From contig JABFXT010000121.1 in the NCBI GenBank assembly GCA_013361595.1, positions 1 through 8,473 on the forward strand: a stretch of 8,473 nt of DNA, in the 5' to 3' direction. The DNA comes from Nocardia sp. Lineage in GTDB: Bacteria; Actinomycetota; Actinomycetes; Mycobacteriales; Mycobacteriaceae. Shown here in pieces: positions 1 through 5,981 of this stretch (the stretch's first letter is position 1; each line of letters starts with the position of its first letter). The notes under the pieces were generated by a model. The model saw only the letters and a program-made list of their open reading frames with translations. It was not told the origin of the DNA and ran no database searches. The position numbers and the translations under genes are program-made.

Positions 1-404
1 GCCAGCATCCCCGCCGAGTCCAATTCGCCGGCATTACCGGATGTGACGAGAGCTGTGGCGTACAGCGATTCACTACCGGGGGTGAAGTAGTGCTAATGAG
101 CTTCCATGCTGTAGCCGATCGGGGACGAATAGCTCTCGGGTGTTTCCGCCTTGATCCGGGTCGCGCCGTATTCCGGATCGATGGGGTCCGGCCCGCCCAA
201 CCAGGCGTGGCCGGCGTGGGCGTTCAGATCGTTGGACGCTTTGCCGACATACACGCCGCCGTCGTCCGGGTCGGTTCTGCTGTCGTCCAGTCGGAAGTCG
301 GCGGCGACGATGGCCCCGGCCGAATATCCCACCACGGTCACATGCGACTGCCCCTGATGCGTCGCCCACAGCCCGTCGATATCCTCGGCCAGCAGTTTCC
401 GCCC
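1..404 (-). pseudogene. Decayed DUF1023-type alpha/beta hydrolase (3' remnant, amber stop)
   Basis: This is a remnant of a serine hydrolase of the actinobacterial DUF1023 alpha/beta-hydrolase family. The minus-strand frame is open from 404 down to 96 and contains the nucleophile elbow VTVVGYSAGA (Ser codon 323-321). It then shows the family's C-terminal pieces: GGVYVG, YGATRIKAE and YSMEAH. A TAG at 95-93 interrupts the frame, yet the same frame stays open from 92 to the window edge and reads HYFTPGSESLYATAL, which continues the family's conserved tail. Upstream the frame meets a TAA at 407-405, 37 bp past the ssuD stop, so the N-terminal half expected before the GxSxG motif is missing. Only about ten residues separate the elbow from DFRLDDSR, where relatives (from memory) have a longer strand-helix segment, suggesting an internal in-frame deletion near 300. 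A GTG at 341 could start an 82-residue fragment, but it would lack most of the fold. The gene continues beyond position 1. Family assignment is from recognition, not a search. Confidence 0.75.
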
Positions 405-443
405 TTACGATGGGCCCCTCGGGGCGGGTGGGAAAAGGCAGAT

Positions 444-1589
444 TCAGCTGCTGGAGGCGGTGGCGAACGGGGTTCCGGTGGCGGCGACCGGCCGGTCTAC
501 CGATCGGCGCCACAGACCCTTCTTCTCCAGGATCGGCAGGACGCCCTCCCCGAACCAGTACGCCTCCTCGACGTGCGGGTAGCCGGACAGGATGAAATGG
601 GTGATACCGAGCCGCGAGTACTCGACGAGCCGCTCGGCAACCTCTTCGTGCGACCCGACCAGAGCCGTACCCGCCCCGCCGCGGACCAGGCCGACACCGG
701 CCCACAGGTTGGGTGCGATCTCCAGCCGGTCGGTACGGCCACCGTGCAGCTCCAGCATGCGCCGCTGGCCTTCGGATTCGCTGCTCGCCAGATTGGCCTG
801 CACCCGTTCGATATCGGCCGGATCGATGCCCTGCAGCAGGCGGTCGGCTTCGGCCCAGGCGGCTTCGGAGGTGTCGCGGGTGATGACGTGCAGGCGGATG
901 CCGTAGTCGAGGGTGCGGTGGCGTTCGGCGGCGAGGCCGCGGATCCATTCCAGTTTCTTACCGACCGCGACCAGCGGTTCACCCCAGGTCAGGTAGGTGT
1001 CGGCGTATTGCGCGGCGACCGGGCCGGCGGCGGCGGAGGAACCACCGAAGAAGACCGGCGGCACCGGGTCGGGATGGTTGTTGAGCAGCGCGTTGCGCAC
1101 CTGGAGATGCCTGCCCTCGAAACTGATCGGTTCCCGCGACTCCCACAGTTCGCGCACGATGTGCAGGAATTCGCCGGTGCGCTCGTAGCGCTGCTCCTTG
1201 TTCAGGAAATCGCCGAACGCCTGCTGTTCGTGTGGTTCGCCGCCGGTGACCACGTTCAGCAGCAGCCGGCCCCGGGAATGCCGCTGGTAGGTACCGGCCA
1301 TCTGCGCGGCCAGGGTCGGGCTCACCAGGCCGGGCCGGAACGCCACCAGGAATTTCAGGGTTTCGGTGGTCTCCACCAGCATGGCGGTGGCCAGCCACGC
1401 GTCCTCGCACCAGGCGCCGGTCGGGGTGAGTACGGCCTCGAATCCGTTCTCCTCGGCCGCGCCCGCGATCTGGTTCAGGTAGCGCAGCGAGGCGGGACGG
1501 TCACCGGACATCGAGGTGCCGTGGCCACCGGCCATCAGGCCGCGCGAATCGCCGTAGGTGGGTAGGAACCAGTGGAACGACAGACTCAC
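444..1589 (-). CDS. ssuD: FMNH2-dependent alkanesulfonate monooxygenase (SsuD-like, LLM class)
   Basis: Cytoplasmic enzyme of the luciferase-like (LLM) TIM-barrel family. SsuD uses FMNH2 from a partner reductase and O2 to split alkanesulfonates into an aldehyde and sulfite for sulfur assimilation. The product is 381 aa, the size of E. coli SsuD. It keeps the family signatures throughout: WFLPTYGDS (7-15), TGAWCEDAWL (57-66), NVVTGGEP (112-119), FGGSS (181-185), YLTWGEP (199-205), GIRLHVI (230-236), PNLWAGVGLVRGGAGTALVG (293-312) and LSGYPHVEEAY (334-344). Counterparts of E. coli Cys54, Arg226, His228, Arg297 and Tyr331 are present as C61, R232, H234, R303 and Y337. E. coli has THGD where this has TYGD at 11-14. 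The GTG start at 1589 is chosen because homologues begin at this point and GAAGGAG lies 7 nt upstream; the longer frame to 1793 would only add antisense sequence. It is divergent from the 1783 operon. No SsuE reductase or ABC transporter is visible. A related sulfonate monooxygenase with another substrate range is possible. Confidence 0.9.
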   Translation of the reverse strand: MSLSFHWFLPTYGDSRGLMAGGHGTSMSGDRPASLRYLNQIAGAAEENGFEAVLTPTGAWCEDAWLATAMLVETTETLKFLVAFRPGLVSPTLAAQMAGTYQRHSRGRLLLNVVTGGEPHEQQAFGDFLNKEQRYERTGEFLHIVRELWESREPISFEGRHLQVRNALLNNHPDPVPPVFFGGSSAAAGPVAAQYADTYLTWGEPLVAVGKKLEWIRGLAAERHRTLDYGIRLHVITRDTSEAAWAEADRLLQGIDPADIERVQANLASSESEGQRRMLELHGGRTDRLEIAPNLWAGVGLVRGGAGTALVGSHEEVAERLVEYSRLGITHFILSGYPHVEEAYWFGEGVLPILEKKGLWRRSVDRPVAATGTPFATASSS

Positions 1590-1596
1590 CGAAATT

Positions 1597-1603
1597 CTCC
1601 TTC
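1597..1603 (-). promoter_or_regulatory. Ribosome binding site of ssuD
   Basis: GAAGGAG on the minus strand, 7 nt before the GTG at 1589-1587. It is the strongest Shine-Dalgarno sequence in the window and fixes the SsuD start, against the much longer open frame that reaches 1793. Confidence 0.8.
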
Positions 1604-1665
1604 GAGGGGCTCTGGAGTGGGTAGTGCGGTGGCCGAGCTCCTCGCCGGGCCGATCTGTGATCCTG

Positions 1666-1749
1666 ACCGGTCGCGCCCGGCCTGTCACCGGTTGGAATCG
1701 GCGGGATTTTTTGCCCGCCGTGGTTTCGATCCGGCTGCGTGTAACCGGT
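1666..1749. promoter_or_regulatory. Divergent control region with three ACCGGT palindromes
   Basis: The 193-bp gap between the divergent ssuD and acyl-CoA-dehydrogenase-type gene must contain both promoters. ACCGGT occurs at 1666-1671, 1687-1692 and 1744-1749, each preceded by T plus one base (TGACCGGT, TCACCGGT, TAACCGGT). The first two are 21 bp apart, two helical turns. The hexamer occurs roughly once per 800 bp elsewhere in this window, so three here is a mild enrichment. I could not place convincing -35/-10 pairs for either direction. An operator role is inference only. Confidence 0.3.
1699..1720. promoter_or_regulatory. Perfect 7+7 bp inverted repeat in the divergent promoter region
   Basis: CGGCGGG (1699-1705), an 8-nt A/T-rich centre with six T's (1706-1713), then CCCGCCG (1714-1720). 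It lies 63 bp before the ATG at 1783 and 110 bp before the ssuD GTG. The T-run in an otherwise GC-rich stretch stands out. It could be an operator for a dimeric regulator, or a hairpin in the leader of the plus-strand operon. The T-run is in the loop and not after the stem, so it is not a standard intrinsic terminator. Confidence 0.4.
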
Positions 1750-1782
1750 GAGCGGGCCCGCGGCATCGGTGATCGTGGGCGG

Positions 1783-3000
1783 ATGACTTCCACCGCACAA
1801 CCTGTCTCCGATACCGATCTGGACGCGGTGTTCGCGCCGATCTACGCCGATATCGCGGCCGGCGCGGTCGAACGTGAGATCGACCGCCGGCTCGCCCATG
1901 ACGAAGTGCGCCGCTTGCGCGCGGCGCGGTTCGGTGCGCTCCGGGTGCCGGTCGAATACGGCGGCTACGGGGCGAGCGTGCGCCAGCTCTTCCGGCAGTT
2001 GATCGAACTGGCGGCGGCCGAATCGAATCTGCCGCAGGCGCTGCGCGTGCATTTCGTCTTCGTGGAGGACCAGCTCCTCGCCGAGGCCGGGCCCGCACGG
2101 GAACAGTGGTTGCGCAAGGTCTCCGAGGGGACCCTGGTCGGTAATGCCATCACCGAACCCGGTGTCGGCGCGGTGGGCCGGTACCGGACCCGCCTGACAC
2201 AGTCCGGCGGCAACTGGCTGCTCGACGGGACGAAGTACTACAGCACCGGATCGCTCTACGCCGATCACATCCTGGTGGCCGCCGACCGGGACGGTGAGCG
2301 GGTCAGCGTGCTGGTCGACGCCGACGCCGAGGGAGTGCGGCAGCACGACGACTGGGACGGCTTCGGGCAGCGGCTGACCGCCAGCGGCACCACCGAGTTC
2401 ACCGGTGTCGCGGTGCCGCCGGAGCGGATCCTCGGACCCGGCTACGGTGACGCGGGCGCCACGTACTCGACTTCCTACCTGCAGCTGTTCCAGCTCGCGG
2501 TACTGGCCGGGATCGCGCAGCGCGCCGAACGCGATACCCGGGAGTGGGTCGCCGCCCGCCGTCGCGGCTACACCCATTCCGCCGCCGATCTGCCCCGCCA
2601 CGATCCGCTGGTACAGCAGGTGATCGGGCGGTTGTCGGCCGCGTCGTTCGGCGCCCGCGCCAGCGTTCTGGCCGTCGCCGATGTGCTCGACGAGGTGCTT
2701 GCCGCCGGAGCCACCGCGGAGCAGGGCCTGATCGACGCCGAACTGGCGGCCGCCCAGGCGCAACTCGGCGTCATCGATACCGTGCTGGCCGCCACCACGC
2801 AGCTGTTCGAGGTGGGCGGGGCGTCCATCACCTCCGAAGGACTGCGGCTGGACCGGCACTGGCGCAACGCGCGCACCATCTCGGTGCACAACCCGGCCAT
2901 CCAGAAGGCGCGGGCCATCGGTGACCATCTGCTCAACGGCACCCAGTTGCCGTTCGCCTGGAGCGCGGGGGAGCGCAAGCCCGCGGACGAGGCACGCTGA
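1783..3000 (+). CDS. Acyl-CoA dehydrogenase-fold flavin monooxygenase (DszC/SfnB-like)
   Basis: Probable reduced-flavin-dependent monooxygenase with the acyl-CoA dehydrogenase fold, close to DszC (dibenzothiophene S-monooxygenase) and SfnB (sulfur-acquisition oxidoreductases). The 405 aa show an N-terminal helical domain with LRVPVEYGGYGAS (53-65), a middle beta domain with GNAITEPG (120-127) and LDGTKYYSTGS (147-157), and a C-terminal helical domain ending HWRNARTISVHNP (359-371) and LLNGT (383-387). The HWRNAR...H-P...LLNGT ending is typical of the DszC/SfnB branch, not of true acyl-CoA dehydrogenases, which have a catalytic Glu. H90 and H369 fall where DszC has its active-site histidines (from memory). 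The ATG at 1783 is chosen because the frame upstream lacks homology and overlaps the antisense of ssuD; its RBS is weak (GGGCGG directly before it). The stop shares one base with the next start, so the two genes are probably translated together. The substrate (sulfone, thioether, other) cannot be read from sequence. Confidence 0.82.
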   Translation: MTSTAQPVSDTDLDAVFAPIYADIAAGAVEREIDRRLAHDEVRRLRAARFGALRVPVEYGGYGASVRQLFRQLIELAAAESNLPQALRVHFVFVEDQLLAEAGPAREQWLRKVSEGTLVGNAITEPGVGAVGRYRTRLTQSGGNWLLDGTKYYSTGSLYADHILVAADRDGERVSVLVDADAEGVRQHDDWDGFGQRLTASGTTEFTGVAVPPERILGPGYGDAGATYSTSYLQLFQLAVLAGIAQRAERDTREWVAARRRGYTHSAADLPRHDPLVQQVIGRLSAASFGARASVLAVADVLDEVLAAGATAEQGLIDAELAAAQAQLGVIDTVLAATTQLFEVGGASITSEGLRLDRHWRNARTISVHNPAIQKARAIGDHLLNGTQLPFAWSAGERKPADEAR

Positions 3001-4430
3001 TGACCCGGCGGATCCGCTTCAACGCCTTCGATATGAACTGCGTCGCCCACCAGTCGCCCGGGCTGTGGCGGCATCCCGACGATCGATCGCACCGGTACAA
3101 GGAACTGAGCTACTGGACCGAACTGGCCGCCCTGCTGGAACGTGGCCGGTTCGACGGACTCTTCATCGCCGATGTGCTGGGTACCTACGATGTGTACGGC
3201 GGCGACGATCGCGCGGCGCTGCGCCACGGCGCGCAGATACCGGTGGCCGATCCACTGCTGCTGGTCTCGGCGATGGCCGCGGTGACCGAACATCTCGGCT
3301 TCGGGATCACCACCGGGACCGGTTTCGAGCATCCGTATCCGTTCGCCCGCCGGTTGTCCACTCTCGATCATCTGACCGGCGGCCGGATCGGCTGGAACGT
3401 CGTCACCGGATATCTGCCCTCGGCGGCACGCAATTTCGGTGCCGACGATCAACTCGACCACGACGAGCGCTACGACCGGGCCGACGAATACCTGGAGGTG
3501 CTCTACAAACTGTGGGAGGGGTCCTGGGAGGACGACGCCGTCGTCCGGGACCCGGTGCGCAATATCTATGTGGACCCCGCGAAGGTGCACCATATCGGCC
3601 ACAGCGGAAAGCACTACACGGTTCCCGGCGTGCACCTGTCCGAGCCGTCGCCGCAGCGCACCCCGGTGATATTCCAGGCGGGTGCCTCGCCGCGCGGTGT
3701 GCAGTTCGCCGCCGAGAACGCCGAGGCGATCTTCGTCGCCGCACCGTCGAAACGAGTGCTCACGCAGACGGTGTCCGGTATCCGGGACGCACTCGAGACG
3801 GCGGGCCGCGACCGGCACGGCGCCCGGATCTACGCGCTGGCCACGATCGTCACGGGCGCAACCGATGAGGAGGCGCGGGGTAAACACGAGGAGTACCTGT
3901 CCTATGCCAGCGTCGAGGGCGGGCTGGTGTTCATGTCCGGCTGGATGGGGATCGACCTGTCCCGTTACGACCTCGACGATCCGATCGGCGAAGTGCAGAG
4001 CAATGCGATTCGTTCGGCGGTGGCCGCGTTCCAGGAATTCGACGACGACGGCCGGGAGTGGACGGTCCGCGATATCGGACGGTGGGCCGGCATCGGCGGG
4101 ATCGGCCCGGTTTTCGTCGGCTCCGGCGAAACCGTGGCCGACCGGTTGCAGGAATGGGCGGACGACACCGATGTGGACGGGTTCAATCTCGCCTACGCGA
4201 TCACACCCGGGACCTTCGAGGATGTCGTCGAGCATGTGATACCCGTGCTGACCGAACGTGGTGTCTACGCTACGGAATACGTACCGGGGACCCTGCGCAA
4301 CGCGCTGTTCGAGCGCGGTGACCGGTTGCCGCCGGAGCATCGCGGCGCGCGGTACCGCGTGGGCGGCGTCGGCTCCACGGCGCTGCCCGACGAAGTATCA
4401 CGCAATGTCTCCGGGGAACTCGTCATCTGA
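3000..4430 (+). CDS. NtaA/DmoA-family FMN-dependent monooxygenase (DmoA-like)
   Basis: LLM-class monooxygenase of the NtaA/SnaA/DszA/DmoA branch. These enzymes use FMNH2 from a separate reductase to cleave C-S or C-N bonds; DmoA converts dimethylsulfide to methanethiol and formaldehyde, and DszA opens dibenzothiophene sulfone. The 476 aa are full length for the branch. As I remember DmoA, the resemblance runs the whole length: LNAFDMTCVSHQS versus FNAFDMNCVAHQS (7-19), WRHP (23-26), LFIADVLGTYDVYGG (54-68), MAAVTEHLGFG (92-102), ARRLSTLDHLTGGRIGWNVV (116-135), HDERYDRADEYLEVLYKLWE (154-173), GSWEDDAVVRD (174-184), PSPQRTPVIFQAGAS (216-230) and a C-terminal DGFNLAYAITPGTFED. Inserts relative to SsuD, such as DPAKVHHIGHSGKHY (192-206), are branch-typical. 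The ATG shares its A with the upstream TGA, implying translational coupling. The stop abuts the stop of the convergent regulator. Dimethylsulfide is a plausible but unproven substrate; other thioethers, sulfones or amino-polycarboxylates are alternatives. Confidence 0.88.
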   Translation: MTRRIRFNAFDMNCVAHQSPGLWRHPDDRSHRYKELSYWTELAALLERGRFDGLFIADVLGTYDVYGGDDRAALRHGAQIPVADPLLLVSAMAAVTEHLGFGITTGTGFEHPYPFARRLSTLDHLTGGRIGWNVVTGYLPSAARNFGADDQLDHDERYDRADEYLEVLYKLWEGSWEDDAVVRDPVRNIYVDPAKVHHIGHSGKHYTVPGVHLSEPSPQRTPVIFQAGASPRGVQFAAENAEAIFVAAPSKRVLTQTVSGIRDALETAGRDRHGARIYALATIVTGATDEEARGKHEEYLSYASVEGGLVFMSGWMGIDLSRYDLDDPIGEVQSNAIRSAVAAFQEFDDDGREWTVRDIGRWAGIGGIGPVFVGSGETVADRLQEWADDTDVDGFNLAYAITPGTFEDVVEHVIPVLTERGVYATEYVPGTLRNALFERGDRLPPEHRGARYRVGGVGSTALPDEVSRNVSGELVI

Positions 4431-4433
4431 TCA
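4428..4433. other. Abutting convergent stop codons (TGATCA)
   Basis: The plus-strand TGA of the DmoA-like gene (4428-4430) and the minus-strand TGA of the GlxA-type regulator (4431-4433) form one TGATCA palindrome with no base between them. No terminator can fit between the genes, so each transcript must read into the opposite gene before ending. Confidence 0.9.
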
Positions 4434-5405
4434 CCACGCCGGGCCGGTGGCGCGGAATTCCGCCATGGACATCCCGCGCCGCCGCCGGATCAGATTGCGC
4501 AGTGTGCCGCCGTTGAGATAGCCGACGCGCGCGGCCACCGTATCCACTGTCTGTGTTGTCGTGCGCAGCAGCTGCGCGGCGCGTTCGAGCCGGATATCGT
4601 CCACGAAATCGCGGGGTGACCGACCCAGTTCGGCCTGGGTGGCCCGTTGCAGGCTGCGTTCGGTGACGCCCAGCTCGGCGGCCGCGTGGGCGATCCGGAA
4701 CCCGTCACCGATATGTTCGCGGACCCAGCGTTCGAAGGCGGCGGTGAGCGAATCGCCCGCGGCCACCACCTCGGGAACGGCGAAGTCGGCTTGGGTCTTC
4801 CGGTTCCCGGCGGCCATGTACCGCCCGACGAGTTCGGCGAGGGCGGGGCTCTGCGCGTGTACGAACGACAGCGCCAGATCCAGATGCGACAGCACGGCAC
4901 CGGCCGTGGTCACCCGATCGCCGCGGCACAGCGTCGCGCTCTCGTCCAGCAGGACCCGGGGATACCGGCGGCGGAAACTCGGGCCCAGCCACCAGCTGGT
5001 GGTCGCGCGGCTGCCGTTCAACACACCCGCCTCGGCCAGCAGGAAGGTGCCCGTGCACGCGGCACCGAGCGGGGCGCCCGTCGCGTGGACGGATCTGATC
5101 CGGTCGAGCGCGGGCGCGCTCTCCGGAGCCGACACCAGCCGGATCAGCTCCTCGGCCCCGAGGATATTCACCGCGGGCACCAGCAGCAGTCCCGGATCGT
5201 CGGGGAGTTCTTCCAGTGCGACGGTGGGCACGATATGTCCGTGACCGCTGCGGACTTCCGTGCCCAGTGCGGCGACCCGGACCTGCCACGGCCCCGGCGG
5301 GGTACCCAGTTTTCCCCGCAGCGCGTTCGCCGTGGCGAAGGTTTCGAGCAGCGCGGTGAAGCCGAAATCGGCGACCCCGTCCACGACGAAGATGGTGACG
5401 TTCAT
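4431..5405 (-). CDS. GlxA-family transcriptional regulator (DJ-1/PfpI + AraC HTH)
   Basis: Cytoplasmic DNA-binding regulator of 324 aa, the usual length for GlxA-type proteins. Residues 1-190 form a DJ-1/PfpI (class I glutamine amidotransferase-like) sensor domain with the nucleophile-elbow motif GAACTGTFLLAEAGVL (114-129; Cys117). In this family the domain normally acts as a ligand sensor, not an enzyme. Residues 225-320 form an AraC-type domain with two helix-turn-helix units, AAAELGVTERSLQR (241-254) and VAARVGYLNGGTLRNLIRRR (290-309). The canonical Phe/Ser of the second recognition helix is replaced (LNGGTLRNLI), which may shift operator choice. The ATG at 5405 has no clear Shine-Dalgarno sequence, but a TACTAT -10-like box 7 nt upstream suggests a leaderless mRNA. 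It is tail to tail with the DmoA-like operon and divergent from the VOC gene, so it may control either; which one is not shown by the sequence. The palindromes before it suggest autoregulation. Confidence 0.9.
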   Translation of the reverse strand: MNVTIFVVDGVADFGFTALLETFATANALRGKLGTPPGPWQVRVAALGTEVRSGHGHIVPTVALEELPDDPGLLLVPAVNILGAEELIRLVSAPESAPALDRIRSVHATGAPLGAACTGTFLLAEAGVLNGSRATTSWWLGPSFRRRYPRVLLDESATLCRGDRVTTAGAVLSHLDLALSFVHAQSPALAELVGRYMAAGNRKTQADFAVPEVVAAGDSLTAAFERWVREHIGDGFRIAHAAAELGVTERSLQRATQAELGRSPRDFVDDIRLERAAQLLRTTTQTVDTVAARVGYLNGGTLRNLIRRRRGMSMAEFRATGPAW

Positions 5406-5412
5406 GTCGGGA

Positions 5413-5418
5413 ATAGTA
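5413..5418 (-). promoter_or_regulatory. Candidate -10 box of the GlxA-type regulator (leaderless)
   Basis: TACTAT on the minus strand fits the actinobacterial TAnnnT -10 pattern and ends 7 nt before the ATG at 5405. Transcription would then start at or next to the start codon, which would explain the lack of a ribosome binding site. No good -35 is visible at 16-18 nt. Confidence 0.4.
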
Positions 5419-5439
5419 CGGAAAATGTCGCTTCCGACA
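5419..5439. promoter_or_regulatory. Two overlapping inverted repeats, candidate operator
   Basis: CGGAA (5419-5423)-N8-TTCCG (5432-5436) overlaps TGTCG (5426-5430)-CTTC-CGACA (5435-5439). Both are perfect 5+5 repeats. They lie directly upstream of the candidate -10 of the regulator gene, across its -35/spacer region, and about 110 bp before the VOC start. Position and symmetry fit an autoregulatory operator; the role is inferred. Confidence 0.4.
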
Positions 5440-5463
5440 CTCCTGTCCGCTTCTGATCGGCCA

Positions 5464-5469
5464 TAGGCT
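5464..5469 (+). promoter_or_regulatory. Weak candidate -10 for the VOC/LuxR-HTH pair
   Basis: TAGGCT matches the TAnnnT pattern and points toward the VOC gene, leaving a leader of about 75 nt. No clear -35 sits at 16-18 nt upstream. The predicted leader contains GTGGGAACA (5476-5484) and TGTTCCAC (5508-5515), complementary apart from one bulged G. Speculative. Confidence 0.2.
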
Positions 5470-5540
5470 CACGCGGTGGGAACAGCTCACCGATCCGACC
5501 GGTTGGTTGTTCCACAGACGTCCAGCACAACACCCATTCC

Positions 5541-5544
5541 GGAG
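5541..5544 (+). promoter_or_regulatory. Ribosome binding site deciding the VOC start
   Basis: GGAG sits 5 nt before the ATG at 5550-5552. The in-frame GTG at 5544 begins inside this GGAG, which makes the ATG the better start. Confidence 0.6.
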
Positions 5545-5549
5545 TGCAC

Positions 5550-5981
5550 ATGCCCGTCCTCGCCACACATGGTCCCCACCACATCCGTCTGACGGTGACC
5601 GATATAGACCGGTCTCGCGATTTCTACCGTGACGTGCTGGGATTCGAGATCGTCGCCCAATCGCCGGGCCGGCCGGAGGACCCGGAGGTCCGCGCCGACC
5701 CGTACCGGCTCTACGGCGGCTGCGTCTTCCGGGCCGGCGCGATGCTGCTGGGCCTGCGCCCGGTCGCGCCGGCCGGTGATTCGTTCGACTCGGAGCGGGT
5801 CGGCCTGGACCACCTGAGCTTCGCGGTGGATTCCAAATACGATCTGTTCACCGCCGCCGAACGGTTGCGGGCAGCGGGAATCGACCACGGCGAGGTCATC
5901 GATATGGACCAGTTCGGTATCGCGATCCTGTCGTTCGACGACCCGGACGGGATCCACCTCGAACTCACGGCCCCGCTGTGA
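5550..5981 (+). CDS. VOC family (glyoxalase/dioxygenase-fold) protein
   Basis: Small cytoplasmic protein of the vicinal-oxygen-chelate fold, 143 aa from this ATG (145 aa from the GTG at 5544). It shows two beta-alpha-beta-beta-beta modules: residues 9-70, starting PHHIRLTVTDIDRSRDFYRDVLGFEIV, and 86-141, with LDHLSFAVD and DPDGIHLELTAPL. The metal-ligand positions of the fold are occupied by H11, H88 and E138, so metal binding is likely. The family covers glyoxalase I, extradiol dioxygenases, epimerases and resistance proteins, and the sequence does not single out one reaction. Its stop overlaps the GTG start of the LuxR-HTH gene in a GTGA, so the two are probably co-translated. It is divergent from the GlxA-type regulator, a common arrangement for a regulator and its target. 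Confidence 0.87.
   Translation: MPVLATHGPHHIRLTVTDIDRSRDFYRDVLGFEIVAQSPGRPEDPEVRADPYRLYGGCVFRAGAMLLGLRPVAPAGDSFDSERVGLDHLSFAVDSKYDLFTAAERLRAAGIDHGEVIDMDQFGIAILSFDDPDGIHLELTAPL

Noticed and set aside
93..341. Intact 82-aa hydrolase gene
   Set aside because: Homology continues on both sides, past the TAG and before the GTG; the fragment lacks most of the alpha/beta fold.
90..1565. Long open frame on the plus strand across ssuD and the hydrolase remnant
   Set aside because: Antisense to ssuD, which has unmistakable SsuD motifs and an RBS; the plus-strand translation is Gly/Arg/Ala-rich with no domain, as expected from high-GC shadow frames.
1558..1782. N-terminal extension of the DszC/SfnB-like protein by 75 residues
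   Set aside because: It would overlap the ssuD start and use Arg-rich sequence from the promoter region; family members begin near the ATG at 1783.
1590..1782. SAM riboswitch or poly-cysteine leader peptide before the sulfur genes
   Set aside because: Checked both strands: no Cys-codon run in a short upstream frame and no SAM-riboswitch core that I can recognise.
1590..1793. N-terminal extension of ssuD by 68 residues
   Set aside because: The added residues have no family similarity, and an AGGAG-type RBS precedes the GTG at 1589.
1501..2928. 475-codon open frame on the minus strand
   Set aside because: Antisense shadow of the DszC/SfnB-like gene; no recognisable domain.
2568..4340. 590-codon open frame on the minus strand, longer than any real gene here
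   Set aside because: Mirrors the DszC-like and DmoA-like genes codon for codon; length reflects GC-rich third positions, not coding.
5544..5549. GTG start for the VOC protein
   Set aside because: The GTG overlaps the GGAG motif that is well placed for the ATG at 5550; it would add only Met-His.
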